Below the pieces are notes generated by a model that saw nothing but the letters and a program-made list of their open reading frames with translations, was not told the origin of the DNA and ran no database searches. The position numbers and the translations under genes are program-made. Shown piece by piece: positions 45,454 to 55,379 of a DNA stretch of 64,000 nt; position 1 is the stretch's first letter; every line of letters begins with the position of its first letter. Source of the stretch: Roseofilum reptotaenium CS-1145 (GTDB lineage Bacteria; Cyanobacteriota; Cyanobacteriia; Cyanobacteriales; Desertifilaceae); NCBI RefSeq assembly GCF_028330985.1, contig NZ_JAQMUE010000100.1:52957-116956 (forward strand). Reading direction: 5' to 3'.

Positions 45454-47451
45454 ATGAAATATTTAATCTTATTTAAGATCTTAGGGATAGTGGGTATCTG
45501 TGCGCTAGAGCAAGGTTCAGGAAGAATATTAGGTACAGATGGGGCGATCGCGTTTGAGCCAGCGGACATCGAAGCGATGGGTCGCCTTATTGCCCAACCC
45601 GTACAGCCTCTGCGTAGTGTTCCCCCAGGAATTCCACCGACTCAACAATTATCAGAACATACCAGAGCAGTGAAAGCCGTTGCGGTCAGTGCCAATGGTC
45701 GCCTCATTGCCAGTGCTGGGGAAGAGAATCAAATTTATCTGTGGGATTTGTGGGAAAACCGGTCTAGTGGACTGCTCAGAGGTCATACGGAAGCGGTGTT
45801 AGCGTTGGCCATGAGTCCACGGGGTAAGTTAATGGTTAGTGCAGGTTTAGACCGCACCATTAAAGTGTGGAATACTCAAACTAGGCAAGAAATTACCACG
45901 TTTAGGGGACATCGCAATGGTATTTTAGCCCTAGCGGTGAGTCCCGATGGACGAATTTTAGCCAGTGGTGGCTTAGATCGGACTATTCATTTATGGAATC
46001 TGGAAACGGGAAAGGCGATCGGAATTTTAGAGGGTCATGAAGATTGGGTACAAGCGTTAACATTTACTCCTGATGGCCATACGTTAATTAGTGGCAGTGC
46101 GGATGCAACCATTCGGTTTTGGAATCTGTACACGGGTGAGGAAAAACAGGTTTTGGAGTCTCCAACAGGTGGGGTTTTAGCATTAGCTCTGAGTGAAGAT
46201 GGAAGGATTTTGGCTAGTAGTGGCTTTGAAGAGGCGATCGCCGTTTGGAATGTGCCTAGGGGAGTAGTGGAAACCCTATTAACCGGTCATCGCATGGGGG
46301 TTTTGTCCCTCAAGTTTAGTCCCACAGGGAATATTTTAGCCAGTGGTAGTGATGATGGGACGGTGAAGTTGTGGAATATGGATACTGGATCTCAAATGCA
46401 GACCTTTTCGGGTCATAAAACGGGAGTAAGCGCGATCGCCTTTACCCCAGATCGTCGCTCCTTAATTACTGGGGGAGACGATAGCTTAGTCAATCTGTGG
46501 AATCTCGATACTCGCCTATTTCCCGACAATTTTACCCCCCATGACGATACGATTTCTGCTCTCGGATTTACGGGGACAGGAGATTTATTAATTAGTGGCA
46601 GTTTAGATCAAAGTGTGAAGATTTGGCCCGTTACTGAACAGGATAATTCTTCTCCTCTACATACCGTTTCGAGTCATGAAACTTCGGTTTGGTCTTTAGC
46701 CATCAGTCCTATTCAACCGGTGATTGCCAGTGGTAGTTTTGATGGCAAAATCAAGCTGTGGAATTTAGTTACGGGACGGTTAATTGAGACCCTCACGGCC
46801 CATCAGGGAGGAGTGTATGGGATGGCTATTAGTGCCGATAGTCAACTGTTGGTCAGTGGAGGAGACGATCGCACCGTCAAATTATGGGATCTGCAAACAG
46901 GAGCATTGTTGAAAACCCTAGGCGGCCCCAGACAAACGATTTATACGGTAACGTTAAGTGGCGATCGCCGTTGGTTAGCCTGTGGTAGTGCCGATGGTAT
47001 GGTTCACTTGTGGGATTTAAGTCGCTTAGAATTAGTCTCCAGTTTTCCAGCTCATCGGGGTGCAGTATACGGGTTAGCACTGACCAGAGATGGTAAATTG
47101 TTAGCATCAGGAGGAGAGGATGGTCAGGTGCGGGTGTGGGATTTGCGACTAGTGGAACAGGAAAAGCGAGAGATTCCCACCAGTCGTCGTCTACAAAAAA
47201 ATGGCTCTCAGGTGCGATCGCTCGCTATTACTCAAGATGCCCGATATCTGATTACCGGGTCAAGTACCGGAGAGGTCAAGGTTTGGAACCTGGTGAACGG
47301 TGAGTTACTGCATACCTTAAGGGGTCATACTGGAGGCGTTTCAGCACTCTCTATTCACCCAAATAATCGCACTGTAGCAACGGGCAGCACCGATCAAACC
47401 ATTCGCCTATGGGACTTGATCGCGGGTAAATCCCAGCAAGTTTGGCGTTAG
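45454..47451 (+). CDS. Exported WD40 protein with 14 repeats
   Basis: A 665-residue protein from the ATG at 45454; a TTG at 45433 is the other option. A hydrophobic start (MKYLILFKILGIVGICALE) suggests export or anchoring. From residue ~70 there are 14 WD40 units (GH...V.ALA.SPDG..LASG..D.TI.LWNL), enough for two seven-bladed propellers. Repeats 5, 11 and 13 lack the GH start. It is a scaffold; no enzymatic domain is attached, unlike the Ser/Thr kinase-WD40 fusions common in cyanobacteria. Confidence 0.88.
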   Translation: MKYLILFKILGIVGICALEQGSGRILGTDGAIAFEPADIEAMGRLIAQPVQPLRSVPPGIPPTQQLSEHTRAVKAVAVSANGRLIASAGEENQIYLWDLWENRSSGLLRGHTEAVLALAMSPRGKLMVSAGLDRTIKVWNTQTRQEITTFRGHRNGILALAVSPDGRILASGGLDRTIHLWNLETGKAIGILEGHEDWVQALTFTPDGHTLISGSADATIRFWNLYTGEEKQVLESPTGGVLALALSEDGRILASSGFEEAIAVWNVPRGVVETLLTGHRMGVLSLKFSPTGNILASGSDDGTVKLWNMDTGSQMQTFSGHKTGVSAIAFTPDRRSLITGGDDSLVNLWNLDTRLFPDNFTPHDDTISALGFTGTGDLLISGSLDQSVKIWPVTEQDNSSPLHTVSSHETSVWSLAISPIQPVIASGSFDGKIKLWNLVTGRLIETLTAHQGGVYGMAISADSQLLVSGGDDRTVKLWDLQTGALLKTLGGPRQTIYTVTLSGDRRWLACGSADGMVHLWDLSRLELVSSFPAHRGAVYGLALTRDGKLLASGGEDGQVRVWDLRLVEQEKREIPTSRRLQKNGSQVRSLAITQDARYLITGSSTGEVKVWNLVNGELLHTLRGHTGGVSALSIHPNNRTVATGSTDQTIRLWDLIAGKSQQVWR

Positions 47452-47499
47452 GGGATCATAATAGAGGTTAGGTTTATTTTTACTGAGGAGTGTGCGATC

Positions 47500-47706
47500 G
47501 TGAACAGTCAATCTTTAGCTCACTATATTGAAGCCACCGATGGCATCTCAAAACCCTGGTTACTGCTCCAGTTGCGGTTAAAAAAGTTGCAAGAGCGTCG
47601 CCAAGAACTTGCACCGGAAGAATACATGCAACAATTGACCGAAATTCACCAAGATTTAATGAAACTTGGCGAGTGGTGGAAAGGAATCGAAGATCAAGTT
47701 TTTTAG
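47500..47706 (+). CDS. Small conserved-looking protein
   Basis: A 68-residue protein starting with GTG, preceded by GAGGAG 9 nt upstream. The sequence (SKPWLLLQLRLKKLQERRQ, YMQQLTEIHQDLMKLGEWW) is helical and charged with a C-terminal GEWWKGIEDQVF. It looks like a small cyanobacterial protein of unknown function. Located 48 bp after the WD40 gene, on the same strand. Confidence 0.7.
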   Translation: MNSQSLAHYIEATDGISKPWLLLQLRLKKLQERRQELAPEEYMQQLTEIHQDLMKLGEWWKGIEDQVF

Positions 47707-47753
47707 CGTTGAGGGAAACCCTGACCCTGCTCGAAGAGAGAATCAAATCTCAA

Positions 47754-48944
47754 TTATGAATGACCCTCCTTCATCCTAATGATCCTCATAATTTCCTCTG
47801 AAAATCTCTGGGAGGCTCCTGTAGGACCGATTCGATTTTGACCGTTTTCAAGACAAGTTTGCAAATAAGACTCATCCCTAAGAATATGCAGAATTTTTGC
47901 GGCTGCTTCTGCTAAAATAGCAGGAGTCGCTGGCCCCGTCCCCACGGTTGTAATAGATGGCCCTAAAAGCCGCATTTGGGCTTCCGCAAATCGATAGGTA
48001 AATTGGGGGCCTTTACCGGCAATTTGGACAATAGGTTTACCTAATCCGACCGCTTGTTCTACGGCGGTTCCTGCCATGCCAATCACCAGATTACACTGAT
48101 GGAGAATGTCGGGGAAAGCATCGAAATGATAGTGAACTGTGGTCTGGTTTTTGGTAAGTTTTCCGGGTGTATAGTCCCAGCCTTCTTGAGTTGCTAGTGC
48201 TTGTAATTGCGTCTGGTGAATATGGGGAACTAAGGCCGCTTGAAATTGTAGGGGTTGCTGGGATGAGAGTATTTCACACAAGCGCAATTGTAGGGTAAAG
48301 TTTTCTAAGGCTTCGGGAAGACGACTGCCAGGGAAAAGGGCAATCATGGGTTGATTGGGGTGTAGATTTAAGGGTTTTCCGGTTGGCGTGAGAGTGTCCA
48401 TAAACGGACAACCAATAAATGTGGTTTTGGGGAATCCTTGTTGCTGTAAATCCCTGGCAGTAAAGGCATCGCGGGTATAAATTTTTTGGCATTGCGGCGA
48501 TCGCAAACACTGCGCCGTCAACCATGGTAACTTAACCTTACCCTCATAGTAACTGGAGGTCGAGACCACAAACGCTAGATAAGGACGACCCGTTAACTGA
48601 GCTAAACCAATGGGAACAATATCCCCAACCGCCACTAACAGGTCACACTGCCGACTATAGCGCTTCAGCGCCCGAATTTGCCGCCAGGTTAACCCAATCA
48701 AACCTGAAAATAGGTCTTTAATTAGATAAAGCGGATTCATATACCATATTCCGCCAGAAGGAAGGGTGCGCGTCGGGCCAATAATGGGCACACCTAAACC
48801 GCGATAGGCTCCCCCTGCACCCACGAAAGGCATTGCCCCAACCTTCATCTGGGGATAAGACTCTTGCAAAGCCTTGACTATTAAACTGCCATTGAGGTCT
48901 TCCCCATGACCATTACTGAGGAACAGTAGGGATGAGTGATGCAT
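47754..48944 (-). CDS. Lipid-A-disaccharide synthase-related protein
   Basis: A 396-residue protein with a GT-B-like architecture related to LpxB: N-terminal FLSNGHGEDLNGSLIVKAL and AMPFVGAGGAYRGLGV, C-terminal IGMAGTAVEQAVGLGKPIVQIAGKGPQF. It belongs to the cyanobacterial and plastid LpxB-related family, whose members are distinct from true LpxB and not firmly characterised. It may transfer a sugar to a lipid. Its start at 48944 precedes a GCGC palindrome. Convergent with the small gene at 47500. Confidence 0.87.
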   Translation of the reverse strand: MHHSSLLFLSNGHGEDLNGSLIVKALQESYPQMKVGAMPFVGAGGAYRGLGVPIIGPTRTLPSGGIWYMNPLYLIKDLFSGLIGLTWRQIRALKRYSRQCDLLVAVGDIVPIGLAQLTGRPYLAFVVSTSSYYEGKVKLPWLTAQCLRSPQCQKIYTRDAFTARDLQQQGFPKTTFIGCPFMDTLTPTGKPLNLHPNQPMIALFPGSRLPEALENFTLQLRLCEILSSQQPLQFQAALVPHIHQTQLQALATQEGWDYTPGKLTKNQTTVHYHFDAFPDILHQCNLVIGMAGTAVEQAVGLGKPIVQIAGKGPQFTYRFAEAQMRLLGPSITTVGTGPATPAILAEAAAKILHILRDESYLQTCLENGQNRIGPTGASQRFSEEIMRIIRMKEGHS

Positions 48945-49037
48945 AATATAAGGCTTCGCGCTAGAACAAGGCTTTCATTTTAGCACTCGGCGATCGGGTA
49001 TAATCTCCTTGTCAAAACGCAACGAGAAAGGGAGATC

Positions 49038-49784
49038 ATGCCTAGCCAAAATCAATTAACCCGCGACCAAATTCAACGGCCTCAACTGAATCTCTTGGCA
49101 AGAATGGAAGTAGAGGGAAAAGAGATCGCTGATATCAAAGATGACGACCTTTACGATGCGATTGAAAATATCGCCCGCAATGAGCCTGTTCACACTTTAC
49201 TGGAAATTGGATCTTTTACGGGGCAAGGCAGTACGAAAGCCTTCGTTACGGGGCTGCTAGAAAATCCTTGTAAGCCCCATCTATTTTGCATTGAAGCAGT
49301 TGACAATCTGTTTTTTGAGTTAGACAAACGCTACAGAGACTATCCACAAGTTCACTGTTACCATGGGTCTACGGTTGCAGCAGAGGATTTCCCTTCTCCC
49401 GATAGAGTAAGCATTTTTTATGAGAATTATCCTCAAGCTTTGGAACAGCCCTCAGTTGAAATACTCTTAGAATGGTTAGAGCAAGATCGGAATTACATTA
49501 AGGTTAACGATATTACTCCCCACATTATTTCTATAATCCAACAAGAATACAAAATCGAACATTTTGATGTGGTTTTAATTGATGGCTCTGAATTTACTGG
49601 CGAGATAGAGCTAAAACAAGTTTACGGTGCTAAGATCATTATTTTGGATGACATCAACACTTTTAAAAACCATAATAACTATCATCGTTTAACAACAGAT
49701 CCAGGCTATTTTGCCATGACTTATAATCCCTCTCTAAGAAATGGTTATGCTATTTTTTATCGAATGGACAATGTATCTTCATAA
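49038..49784 (+). CDS. Class I SAM methyltransferase-like protein
   Basis: A 248-residue protein. HTLLEIGSFTGQGSTKAF resembles motif I of SAM methyltransferases, LFCIEAVDN the acidic end of beta-2, and FDVVLIDGSEFTGEIELK the motif-IV strand with Asp, as in the Methyltransf_24 type often found in polysaccharide or natural-product clusters. GGGAG lies 7 nt before the ATG. Substrate unknown; the glycosyltransferase-like gene next to it is convergent. Confidence 0.72.
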   Translation: MPSQNQLTRDQIQRPQLNLLARMEVEGKEIADIKDDDLYDAIENIARNEPVHTLLEIGSFTGQGSTKAFVTGLLENPCKPHLFCIEAVDNLFFELDKRYRDYPQVHCYHGSTVAAEDFPSPDRVSIFYENYPQALEQPSVEILLEWLEQDRNYIKVNDITPHIISIIQQEYKIEHFDVVLIDGSEFTGEIELKQVYGAKIIILDDINTFKNHNNYHRLTTDPGYFAMTYNPSLRNGYAIFYRMDNVSS

Positions 49785-49865
49785 AAGCTAGAAATATCGA
49801 TAATGTTCTGCCCTACCCTAGGATAAACTTACATTTTACAAGATGCACCAGATTTGCGATTCAAC

Positions 49866-50825
49866 CTAGACAGCTTCTACGTGCAGCCGACTATCGTTTA
49901 GGATTAATTTAAAAACGAGATGTTCTGATGAGAGCATTTGCCTCCTTAAGTCATCTGGAATATAATCCATTGTTTTTAATCGTGCCTTTAAATCTAGGAA
50001 ACTGTGACAACCCACTGTGGCAAATTCTCTGCTTTCGATAGCATCCTTGGCAAGTCGAAGAGTAAAATCATTTTCTGAGTGATCGTGAATAAAATCGCAG
50101 CTTTTTAAATGTCTGGATATAACTCGTTCGGGATGAAATTTCATAGCAAAGTGATAGTAAATCACATATTCAGAAGCCGCATTCCACTTCTCAAACTTTA
50201 CATTGTCTATAAATACTTGCCAAAATTCTTTTTGATGAGTGTTTTCAACCCTAAAAAAGAGTTTCTTGACAATATCTCGGTTCAGTAAAACATGATGGTG
50301 CATACCACTAAATGGGTTAACTGGATGCCAACCCGGAATCAACCGTTTGGCAAAATCAATATGACTGTGTTGATATTCTTCTGGATAATTCTGGGTGTTG
50401 AGTAACCACTGAAAAGGATATCCATAAGAAAAAATTGCCTGATTACGATCAGTTAAAAACATCAAATCTTGACTCACAAAGAAGTCAGAATCTAAAATTA
50501 AAGTATGGGGTTGTAAGTCAGGAATAACTTCAAAGACATAGAATTTCAAGAGCTGCTGATAGTACCAAGAACTATTGTTGTATTGACTTTTTTGATATTG
50601 TAAACGCTCTTTAATATCGTCAAGACTAAATGGATAAGTTGCTTCATCAATCCAGTGAATAGAGTGATGGACTAGAATGTTTTTTTTGCAGTTCTCTTGG
50701 CAGGCAATAATATAAATCCTATCGATTGGGGTTAGGGAATGGGCTAAAACTCCTTCTATACATATCGGAAGTTTTACCCTATCTTTCGCAGCAACAGGAA
50801 TAACAACATCAATTTTTGATAGCAT
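49866..50825 (-). CDS. GT-A glycosyltransferase-like protein (DUF6492-type)
   Basis: A 319-residue protein starting MLSKIDVVIPVAAKDRVKL, a GT-A nucleotide-binding strand. The metal-binding DxD-like motif is HTLILDSDFFVS. SWYYQQLLKFYVFEVIPDL and PFSGMHHHVLLNRD match the DUF6492-type pattern. It likely transfers a sugar to a surface glycan. AT content is higher than in neighbours, which may signal recent transfer along with the methyltransferase-like gene. Confidence 0.7.
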   Translation of the reverse strand: MLSKIDVVIPVAAKDRVKLPICIEGVLAHSLTPIDRIYIIACQENCKKNILVHHSIHWIDEATYPFSLDDIKERLQYQKSQYNNSSWYYQQLLKFYVFEVIPDLQPHTLILDSDFFVSQDLMFLTDRNQAIFSYGYPFQWLLNTQNYPEEYQHSHIDFAKRLIPGWHPVNPFSGMHHHVLLNRDIVKKLFFRVENTHQKEFWQVFIDNVKFEKWNAASEYVIYYHFAMKFHPERVISRHLKSCDFIHDHSENDFTLRLAKDAIESREFATVGCHSFLDLKARLKTMDYIPDDLRRQMLSSEHLVFKLILNDSRLHVEAV

Positions 50826-51137
50826 AAGCTAAAAAACCTGAGTTCGGGATCAGCAAAGAAGGATGGAGTAAGCTGAACTCAGAGAGTGACAACAGGTTTG
50901 AATCTAAGGTTAAGCTTGACTTTGAGAATTTAAGCTAGCAAAAAAAAATCAGCGGTTTTTTGGGCAAGTAATCCTCTAACCTGATATTATCGTGATGCGA
51001 TCGCGAAGCGAAACGGAGTTTTATCGCGACCTTTCAGTTGATGTTTTCAGCAAAATACCATCGAAAAAAGTTGCTATAGCGACCTTTGAGCTGCCTTGTC
51101 ACCCCTTGAGATAGAGTCTAGCTAATTATCTCACACT

Positions 51138-51173
51138 AATTTATGGATTCTGTACAATTTATGGATTCTGTAC
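51138..51173. repeat. 18-bp perfect tandem duplication
   Basis: AATTTATGGATTCTGTAC occurs twice head to tail. Confidence 0.9.
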
Positions 51174-51329
51174 CGGGTTTTCCCTTGTCCCTTTTGCTTG
51201 CCCCTCGCCTACAACCTTAACTTGTTACCGATTACCAATTACCTATCACCAGCGCGTAGCGCCATAAAAAGGGCGGGTATTGCCTAAAGCCTTCCCGCCA
51301 CCTGGTCACCAAGGAGAAACCATACAGTC

Positions 51330-51398
51330 ATGACGAGTGACTTAGACCGCAAGTTCCCAACTGGGACAAAAATCTGTCTGAAGAGCGTTAAGTGTTAA
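51330..51398 (+). CDS. Possible 22-residue small ORF
   Basis: MTSDLDRKFPTGTKICLKSVKC, with two Cys near the C-terminus, preceded by AAGGAG 13 nt upstream and by a GC-rich hairpin. Spacing is longer than optimal. Could be a chance frame. Confidence 0.2.
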   Translation: MTSDLDRKFPTGTKICLKSVKC

Positions 51399-51429
51399 TA
51401 ATCATTTGCCTAGGAAATGCGAATCTATA

Positions 51430-52734
51430 TCAATTCTTCACGGGCAGTGCTAGCGTAAAAGTAGTTCCTTCTCCGAGTTGAGAGGTAAATTTCAGGGTTC
51501 CTTGATGTTTATCTTCAATAATTTGCCGGGAAATTGCCAATCCTAGTCCTGTACCTTTATTAATCCCTTTAGTTGTAAACAAATAATCAAAGACTTTCTG
51601 TTGAATTTCGGGTTTCATGCCGGCTCCATTATCTTGGATGTCAATTGTGACTTGATGGTTATTGGCATCACAACTTGTAGTAATCAGAATTTCATTCGGC
51701 TGATTTTGAATTTCCTCATAAGTTTTCCCTTGATTAGAATCTTCTAGGGCATCAATCGCATTCGCTAACAGATTCATAAACACTTGATTCAATTGGCCGG
51801 GATAGCAAGCAATAAAGGGTAACTCTCCATAGCTTTTAGTAATTTTAATTTCGGGTCGATAATCTTTCGCTTTCAGGCGATGCCTGAGAATCATAAGGGT
51901 ACTATCAATTCCATCATGACAGTTAAAAGAGACTTTTTGATCGCTATCGGCACGGGAAAAGGTACGCATGGACTGACTAATAGAAGTAATGCGATTGGTT
52001 CCTTCTTCCATCGATTTAAGTAATTTGGGAAAATCTTCCTGTAAATAGTCAAATTCAATTGCATCTAATTCATCAAGAATTTCATCACCGGGTTCAGGAT
52101 ATTTTTCTTGATATAGTTGAATGAGTTGAATTAAGTCTTGGGCATAACTTTTGGCTTCCGCAATATTGCCCGCAATAAAACCGACTGGATTATTGATTTC
52201 ATGGACAATGCCGGCTACCAGTTGACCCAAAGACGACATTTTTTCTGTCAAGACTAATTGAGATTGAGCTTTTTTGAGTTCTGCGGTTCGCTCTTCCACT
52301 TTTTGTTCCAATGATGCATTTACACTGGCCAGTTCTTGAGTGAGAGATTGTAACTGCAAATGAAGATTGATTCTCGCTAAAACTTCTTCTTGTTGAAATG
52401 GCTTTGTGATGTAATCAACGGCCCCAGAACTGAGTCCTTTGACTTTATTATTTGCATCTGCCAGGGCGGTCATAAAAATAATTGGAATGGTATTAAGATT
52501 GGGGTCTTTTTTGATGCGATGACAAGTTTCAAAGCCATCGATTCCAGGCATCATAATATCAAGTAAAATTAAATCAGGCTGGATAGAAGCAAGTTTTTCT
52601 AAGGCATTTAAGCCATCTTTGGCGACCAATACCTTAAATCCTTCTTCTTTAAGAAAGTTAAATAAAACTTTGATATTAGTAGGATTGTCATCAACAACCA
52701 GCAGGGTTTTTTGAGCGCTAGAAGAAGTGTTCAT
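51430..52734 (-). CDS. REC-histidine kinase (response regulator-kinase)
   Basis: A 434-residue soluble protein: receiver (~10-125, LLVVDDNPTN, Asp in LILLDIMMPGIDGF), coiled coil (~130-165), HisKA with GIVHEINNPVGF (His ~177) and HATPase (GTGLGLAISRQ). No membrane segment or extra sensor is present, so input comes through the receiver. It lies 3 bp after the REC-GGDEF-EAL gene and is surely co-transcribed. Confidence 0.93.
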   Translation of the reverse strand: MNTSSSAQKTLLVVDDNPTNIKVLFNFLKEEGFKVLVAKDGLNALEKLASIQPDLILLDIMMPGIDGFETCHRIKKDPNLNTIPIIFMTALADANNKVKGLSSGAVDYITKPFQQEEVLARINLHLQLQSLTQELASVNASLEQKVEERTAELKKAQSQLVLTEKMSSLGQLVAGIVHEINNPVGFIAGNIAEAKSYAQDLIQLIQLYQEKYPEPGDEILDELDAIEFDYLQEDFPKLLKSMEEGTNRITSISQSMRTFSRADSDQKVSFNCHDGIDSTLMILRHRLKAKDYRPEIKITKSYGELPFIACYPGQLNQVFMNLLANAIDALEDSNQGKTYEEIQNQPNEILITTSCDANNHQVTIDIQDNGAGMKPEIQQKVFDYLFTTKGINKGTGLGLAISRQIIEDKHQGTLKFTSQLGEGTTFTLALPVKN

Positions 52735-52737
52735 AGG

Positions 52738-54609
52738 TCAATTAATCCTATAATTTTCGATAAATTGAGTGGCTGATTCAGAGTTTAGAGGTTTTGCAAA
52801 CAAAAATCCTTGGCCACATTCGCACCCTATGTCTTTGACGATTTTGAGTTGTTCTTCGGTTTCGATGCCTTCGGCAACCAGATCCATACCAAGATGGTGA
52901 GCTAAAGAAATGATGGTTTGAATAATTGCCAAACCTTCTGCACTATCCAGACGAGAAATAAAACATCGATCAATTTTTAGCGTGTTTACAGGAAAAGAAT
53001 GGAGACGACTTAAGGATGAGTATCCTATGCCGAAATCATCAATACAAATTTTAATGCCTTGATGATGAATTTCTTGTAAAATTTTTGTGGGCATTCCTTC
53101 ATTTTCTAAAAAGGCGCTTTCGGTAACTTCTAGTTTGAGTTGATGGGGTAAAATCTCATGTTGACGACAGATGGTAATAATAGTGGTGAGAAGATGGAAG
53201 TTTTGTAATTGCAAGGGGGAGAGATTGACATTAATGACCAAATTTTGGGTCTGTGGAAATTGTTTGTGCCACTGTTGGAGTTGTTGACAGGCTAAGGTAA
53301 GCGCAATAAATCCTAATTCTTCAATACATCCTGTTTCTTCAGCTAAGTCAATAAAGTATCCGGGGGAAATGAGTCCTCGTTGAGGATGTTGCCAACGAAT
53401 TAAGGCTTCAAAACCGACGAGTTGATGATTATCGAGGGCAATAATCGGTTGATAATGTAACTCAAATTGATGATTTTGGATGGCTAGCGGTAATTCAGCT
53501 TCCAGTTGAATGCGTTCTAAGGCACGAGATTGGAGATGGGGATTGAGGATGCAATAACCGCTTTTCCCGGCTCGTTTGGCTTCTGACATGACAATATCTG
53601 CATCGCGCAGAATGTCGGTCATTTGTCGATAGCCAAGGATGGATGGAATAATTCCTATGCGAGCATGGAGGGAAATGGGATAGTGGCCGATGGTAATGGG
53701 TAATTGCAAATGCTCTAAGATCCGATTAGCGATCGCCTCTTTGTCCGTATTTTCACATATTTCTAGTATTAATAAGAACTTGTCACCCCCTAAGCGTGCT
53801 ACCTGTCCTTGTCCCCGCCAACATCCAAGCAATCGCTCTGCCACCTCTTTCAACACTTGATCCCCAATGCGATGTCCCAAATGATCGTTAACTCGCTTAA
53901 AATGCCCTAAATCTAGGAAAAAAATTCCATAGTTGATCTGAGAATGACTAGAAACATCATCTAACAATGTCGATAAATATTGAGTGACCCATAACCGGTT
54001 ATATAATCCCGTTAGATGATCGTGAGAAGCTTCATAACTGAGTTGTTCTTCCCTGGCTTGTAATTTCTCTAAGGCTGATGAGAGTTGCTCAGTACGCTCT
54101 AATACACGGTTTTCTAAATCTTCATTCAGATGTTTTAATTTCGTTTCAGCTAATAGTCTGGCTTGGACTTCTTTATGAAGTTGCTTATTTTTTTCTCGTA
54201 AGTTTTGAGTTAAAGAGCGCAACTTAAGATGTAATTGAATTCGGCTTAAGACTTCTTCTTGATAGAAAGGTTTGGTAATGTAGTCCACAGCACCAAGTTT
54301 TAATCCCTTCACTTTATCTTCATTTTCGGATAGAGCAGTCATAAAAATAACTGGTATCTCCTGGGTGTTGGGATTCGCTTGAAGCTGACGACAGACCTCA
54401 AAACCACTTAATTCTGGCATCATCACATCCAGTAAGATTAAATCTGGATAGGTTTGATTCACCTTGTCTAAGGCATTTTTGCCATCTGTCGCCACTAATA
54501 CCCTAAACCCTGATTTTTTCAGTAAGTTGAATAGCACCCTAAGATTGTTGGTATTATCATCAACAATGAGAATCAGTCCAGATTGGGTTGTCTTAATTAG
54601 GTTGACCAT
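52738..54609 (-). CDS. REC-GGDEF-EAL protein with degenerate GGDEF
   Basis: A 623-residue protein with the same plan as the one at 28315: receiver (ILIVDDNTNN, Asp in LILLDVMMPELSGF), coiled coil (~140-185), GGDEF domain and EAL domain (EALIRW, DDFGIGYSSL). The active-site motif reads RLGGDKF (Lys277 for Glu), so cyclase activity is unlikely. The EAL motifs look intact, so I infer a c-di-GMP phosphodiesterase. It forms an operon with the REC-kinase gene immediately downstream. Confidence 0.92.
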   Translation of the reverse strand: MVNLIKTTQSGLILIVDDNTNNLRVLFNLLKKSGFRVLVATDGKNALDKVNQTYPDLILLDVMMPELSGFEVCRQLQANPNTQEIPVIFMTALSENEDKVKGLKLGAVDYITKPFYQEEVLSRIQLHLKLRSLTQNLREKNKQLHKEVQARLLAETKLKHLNEDLENRVLERTEQLSSALEKLQAREEQLSYEASHDHLTGLYNRLWVTQYLSTLLDDVSSHSQINYGIFFLDLGHFKRVNDHLGHRIGDQVLKEVAERLLGCWRGQGQVARLGGDKFLLILEICENTDKEAIANRILEHLQLPITIGHYPISLHARIGIIPSILGYRQMTDILRDADIVMSEAKRAGKSGYCILNPHLQSRALERIQLEAELPLAIQNHQFELHYQPIIALDNHQLVGFEALIRWQHPQRGLISPGYFIDLAEETGCIEELGFIALTLACQQLQQWHKQFPQTQNLVINVNLSPLQLQNFHLLTTIITICRQHEILPHQLKLEVTESAFLENEGMPTKILQEIHHQGIKICIDDFGIGYSSLSRLHSFPVNTLKIDRCFISRLDSAEGLAIIQTIISLAHHLGMDLVAEGIETEEQLKIVKDIGCECGQGFLFAKPLNSESATQFIENYRIN

Positions 54610-55379
54610 ATCTGTGTATTGTGATCCAATCGCTTGTATACCTGACTGGTTGCTCCATCAATCTGTACATCTTCTTTGTAAACTGAAGGGATTGAGATCA
54701 CCTCTCAAGCCTAGATGATTAAGACCCCCTAGATTGACCCATACACTGATCCAGCAACTGACGAACAGATGTAAATTAGCATAGCGCTTTTGAGGTTGAA
54801 GGAAAAGACTCTTTAATTGATATACTCCACTGGGCTAAAGCGGAGTACATTCTCCAAACATTACTGCGACTGGATTTCTGATTCAACGAGTTCGCTTAAA
54901 TTAAATGCCTTGCGGTATTTAAACCAGAGACTCTCTCTCCTCAGACGTTTCCTCTATTTCAGAACCCTGTTCCCGAATGCCCTTCGGTACAGTTAACCCC
55001 TAAAATCCTTAGTTCCTCTTGTACTTGATGGTTAAAGTTTTTCTTCTCAAGCCTTCCTGAGAAGAACGGCATAACTTCGGTTTTCAAGGTGTGTCGCCTT
55101 TGAGCTACTGTTTGTTTCGGTGGTTGATTACCCTTTCTATGTTTATAATTGTAACATAAAAGCCGCTCTGGAAGGAAGTTGATCTAAACCCAATTTCCCT
55201 GACAAATCTATATTTTTACCATAACTGAAAACCTAAAAAGAAGTAACTCGCCTTGATTGTAGCACTATTGTTTGTCGTTGACTCGAAAGTTCTCCAGTTG
55301 GCTAGACTCTTAACACCGTTTGTGGGACCCAATGAAATTCATATTAAATTAACGTTAAACTTTTATCCAAAAACCAGCC
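54610..55379. other. 770-bp gap with possible decayed transposon remnant
   Basis: On the minus strand a 25-codon tail frame (LTVPKGIREQGSE..., stop at 54919-54921) and an overlapping ~60-codon frame run through 54960-55160 with frameshifts, preceded by ATGTT-TATAATTGT-AACAT, a promoter-like palindrome at 55139-55157. Two hairpins (TTCTCA...TGAGAA near 55050; AAATGCC...GGTATTT near 54903-54920) lie in it. The pattern suggests a degraded IS200/IS605-type element, but I cannot confirm it. No intact gene is seen. Confidence 0.35.

Larger units (their letters stand above)
50826..51429. other. 604-bp intergenic region with repeats
   Basis: It holds a duplicated phrase GCGACCTTT(C/G)AG(T/C)TG (around 51026 and 51080), a perfect 18-bp tandem duplication at 51138-51173, a GCGCGTAGCGC palindrome near 51251 and a GC-rich GCGGG...CCCGCC hairpin near 51272-51300. 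A 22-codon frame is listed separately. No convincing gene otherwise. Confidence 0.55.
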
